From UBA2266 sp964406945 (lineage in GTDB: Bacteria > Planctomycetota > Phycisphaerae > Sedimentisphaerales > Anaerobacaceae), in NCBI GenBank assembly GCA_964406945.1, contig CAYOTO010000078.1, forward strand, positions 1 through 6,791: a DNA stretch of 6,791 bases, given 5' to 3'. Of the stretch, positions 5,038-6,791 are shown one piece after another. Under the pieces are notes generated by a model that was not told where the DNA came from, did not search any database, and worked only from the letters and a program-made list of their open reading frames with translations. The position numbers were made by a program, and so were the translations under genes. Each line of letters begins with the position of its first letter. Positions within the stretch are counted from its first letter, which is position 1.

Positions 5038-6760
5038 TAACCCAAGTTACGCAGTTTGGAGGGTTTATAGGGTTTTTGGGGGCGTCAGGGGCGATTTTTG
5101 GCAAAAGTCTTCACTACATTGGTAGCGTCTGGTCAATCCGCCGCAGGCGTTGCGGCAGCGACAAGCCCAGTCGGTTCAACAGCACCTTCTGGGCTTCATC
5201 GGGCATGGTCACACAGCGCAGCCGGATCATCCTGGGACTCTGATTTTTCCGGCAGGCAGGCAAGACCACATCGCCGCTCTTGATCTGTCTGAGCTCCTCC
5301 AACAGTGTTCGAGGAGCATCGCCAAGACCGGCCCTGTGCATCCACTGGGCCAGTGTCTTCCAGAGAACATAAGCCAAAAAGCACACCAGTATATGCGCCC
5401 GAACTCTGTCGGCCTTTTGATGCCAAATCGGACGAATTACCAATTCATCCTTCGTTATCCGGAACGCCCATTCGGCTTCTGTAAGCTGGATATAACGTTT
5501 CCACAGTGCCTCAGGGTCCAGATCAGTGAGGTTGGTTCGCAGCAAATAGCAGCCTTCGGACAGTTGAGCCCAATCGCCCCAGCGTTTGTTTCGCGACAGC
5601 GTAATCTTAAGCCGGGCCTTGTCGATGGGCTTGTCTATTGCTTTGATCTTCACATCAAAAGCGCCGGCGGCACGCCAGTATCGCGGCTTTATACGTCCGA
5701 GACGCTGATGAGCAAGATCTATATCCTTCAATCGTCCTTTTGCCGCCGAACGCTGCATTCTAAGCAGATCCGCCTCCATGCGGTCAATAAACCTCTGATG
5801 CATAGCCTGTTCCTTTTGCCGGCGATCCGTACTGTGGGCCAGCACAAACAACTCCCGGTCGTCGGGACCTGGTACGAGCTTTACCTCAACACCCTCCTGG
5901 ACTTCATGCCAGTGCCTGTCGGTGAGATGCCGCTCGAACTGACGCAACATCGCCTTTGGAGTTCCTACTATATATGAGCCGCCTCGATTGCGGATAAAAC
6001 GAAGATTATCCTCGCTGACCATGCCTCTATCCATCACCCAGATCCGATTGGCCCTGCCGTATTTGGATTCCATGGAATTGACTATGTGCTCAACGGTTTT
6101 CGAATCGTGAGTATTGCCGTCGAAGACCTCATGGCCCAGCGGCATGCCTTCGGTGGTTACAGCCAGTCCAATGCATACCTGCGGGCAGTCAGGACGGGAG
6201 TCTCTGGAATAACTTCGTTTGGCCATGGAATTGCCCAGGCATTCGCCTTCGAAATACGTACTTGTTACGTCGTACAGCAGCAACTCGTAGTCCAGATCGA
6301 ACAGATCGCCGAGACGTTCCTTGAGATGCTTTTCGATTGCTTCTTTGTGGGCGAACAATTGATCCAGTCCGGCATAAAGGCGGTCGGTATGCACCTTGTC
6401 GGCAGATATGCCCAGAAGATCATCCAGGGCGGTGCGCCTGTACCAGCTTTGTTCGATATGTAATTCGCTGGCAGGCTCGCAGAAACGCGCGATCGTCAAA
6501 ATCGCAGCCACAACATGCCAGGGCACATCTTCGCGGCCCTGCAACATGTCCTTGGACAGAAGCTCGTCGAGACCGAGCAGTCGCCATAATCCCAACGCCA
6601 GCCAGACATCGCCGAAATCCCGGACTCTTTCCAGGCGAACGCCCTTGAGATCTACCTCGACCGGTTCATCATCCGCCGGCTCATCGTAGTGCGACGGATT
6701 GAACAGGCTGCTTTGAGAACGAGACTTTTTGTCCAGATGCCGATGAATCTTGTGTAACCG
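5038..6760 (-). mobile_element. IS1634-type insertion sequence, probably truncated at its transposase 5' end
   Basis: The region contains one transposase gene whose C-terminus is complete. The downstream end (left in the window) is probably around 5038-5055, where CCAAGTTACGCAG directly abuts the recombinase remnant. The AT/G-rich noncoding 60 bases up to 5113 would be subterminal IS DNA. At the other side the frame opens from 6760 without a usable start codon, and beyond it lies a ribosome-binding site in the opposite direction. The matching inverted repeat and a target duplication cannot be found in the window. End positions are therefore approximate. Confidence 0.65.
5114..6760 (-). CDS. 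IS1634-family DDE transposase, N-terminus missing
   Basis: The frame is open from 6760, just after TGA-TAA, to a TAG at 5114. No ATG or GTG occurs before residue 56. The TTG at 6595 would give 493 residues, but clear family sequence (QSSLFNPSHYDEPADDEPVE, then LKGVRLERVRDFGDVWLALG) lies upstream of it. IS1634 enzymes are usually 550-600 residues, so some 50-70 N-terminal residues have been lost. Counting from the TTG, the RNase H-like DDE core is intact: LLLYDVTSTYFEG with D109, RIWVMDRGMVSEDN with D189, and YIQLTEAEWAFRITKDEL with the catalytic Glu at 373 or 375, followed by IRPIWHQ. The C-terminus ends normally (LGLSLPQRLRRIDQTLPM). It would cut and paste the element, but without a start it is probably inactive. 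An alternative is a frameshift to an N-terminus beyond the window. Confidence 0.88.
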   Translation of the reverse strand, partial: RLHKIHRHLDKKSRSQSSLFNPSHYDEPADDEPVEVDLKGVRLERVRDFGDVWLALGLWRLLGLDELLSKDMLQGREDVPWHVVAAILTIARFCEPASELHIEQSWYRRTALDDLLGISADKVHTDRLYAGLDQLFAHKEAIEKHLKERLGDLFDLDYELLLYDVTSTYFEGECLGNSMAKRSYSRDSRPDCPQVCIGLAVTTEGMPLGHEVFDGNTHDSKTVEHIVNSMESKYGRANRIWVMDRGMVSEDNLRFIRNRGGSYIVGTPKAMLRQFERHLTDRHWHEVQEGVEVKLVPGPDDRELFVLAHSTDRRQKEQAMHQRFIDRMEADLLRMQRSAAKGRLKDIDLAHQRLGRIKPRYWRAAGAFDVKIKAIDKPIDKARLKITLSRNKRWGDWAQLSEGCYLLRTNLTDLDPEALWKRYIQLTEAEWAFRITKDELVIRPIWHQKADRVRAHILVCFLAYVLWKTLAQWMHRAGLGDAPRTLLEELRQIKSGDVVLPACRKNQSPRMIRLRCVTMPDEAQKVLLNRLGLSLPQRLRRIDQTLPM

Positions 6761-6770
6761 TTATCAAACT

Positions 6771-6791
6771 GGAGGTTTGAAAATGCACAAG
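6771..6791 (+). CDS. Start of a plus-strand gene leaving the window
   Basis: GGAGG (6771-6775) is followed seven bases later by ATG (6783-6785), CAC and AAG, then the window ends. The Shine-Dalgarno strength and spacing equal those of the other genes here. The sequence lies outside the recognisable transposase frame and in the opposite orientation. Nothing can be said about the product. Confidence 0.4.

Noticed and set aside
5150..5977. 275-codon plus-strand open frame
   Set aside because: It is antisense to the conserved DDE transposase core and has no features of its own.

Overview
The window looks like a piece of a planctomycete chromosome, most likely a Phycisphaerae / Sedimentisphaerales-type organism. 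This is inferred mainly from two proteins (the SUMF1/FGE-type protein and the Hcp-like protein). Each has a Sec-type signal and one 20-25 residue dockerin-like Ca-loop repeat of the form D-x-N-x-D-G-x-V-N-x-x-D, which such genomes use repeatedly in exported proteins. No rRNA, tRNA or CRISPR array is visible.

Layout. (1) About 45-918, minus strand: the 5' part of a group II intron. Its GUGCG end lies one base after the stop codon of the neighbouring gene. It keeps domain I RNA and the N-terminal ~150 codons of the reverse transcriptase/maturase, which has a +1 frameshift. The rest of the enzyme and the 3' intron domains are missing. At about position 45 the intron is fused to the ribosome-binding site and first codons of an unrelated plus-strand gene. 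(2) 920-1957, minus: an exported formylglycine-generating-enzyme-family protein with an N-terminal dockerin-like repeat and both FGE cysteines. (3) About 2066-2429: no gene recognised. (4) 2430-3589, plus: a compact two-gene operon with its own promoter, a perfect palindromic operator between -35 and -10, a translationally overlapped gene pair (Lys-rich protein of unknown function plus HGGxSTG-motif protein) and a good intrinsic terminator. (5) 3590-3991: a 400-base leader holding three 11-bp direct repeats and two promoter-like sequences. (6) 3992-4627, plus: a protein with the full Hcp (T6SS tube) fold signature, but with a signal peptide in front and a dockerin-like repeat behind. (7) 4764-5037, minus: the frameshifted C-terminal end of a serine recombinase. 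(8) About 5038-6760, minus: an IS1634-type transposase whose extreme N-terminus is missing. (9) 6771-6791: RBS and start codon of a plus-strand gene leaving the window.

Taken together this is an accessory region rich in damaged mobile DNA (intron, recombinase, IS) around a few intact cargo genes. The most unusual item is the exported Hcp-dockerin protein. No other T6SS gene is present, so it is unlikely to be an ordinary T6SS tube subunit. The same small Ca-loop module occurs in the FGE-like protein, so the two may share an extracellular or surface destination, but that link is inference. The HGGxSTG operon is a conserved two-gene arrangement of unknown function as far as I recognise it. Its palindromic operator suggests tight repression.
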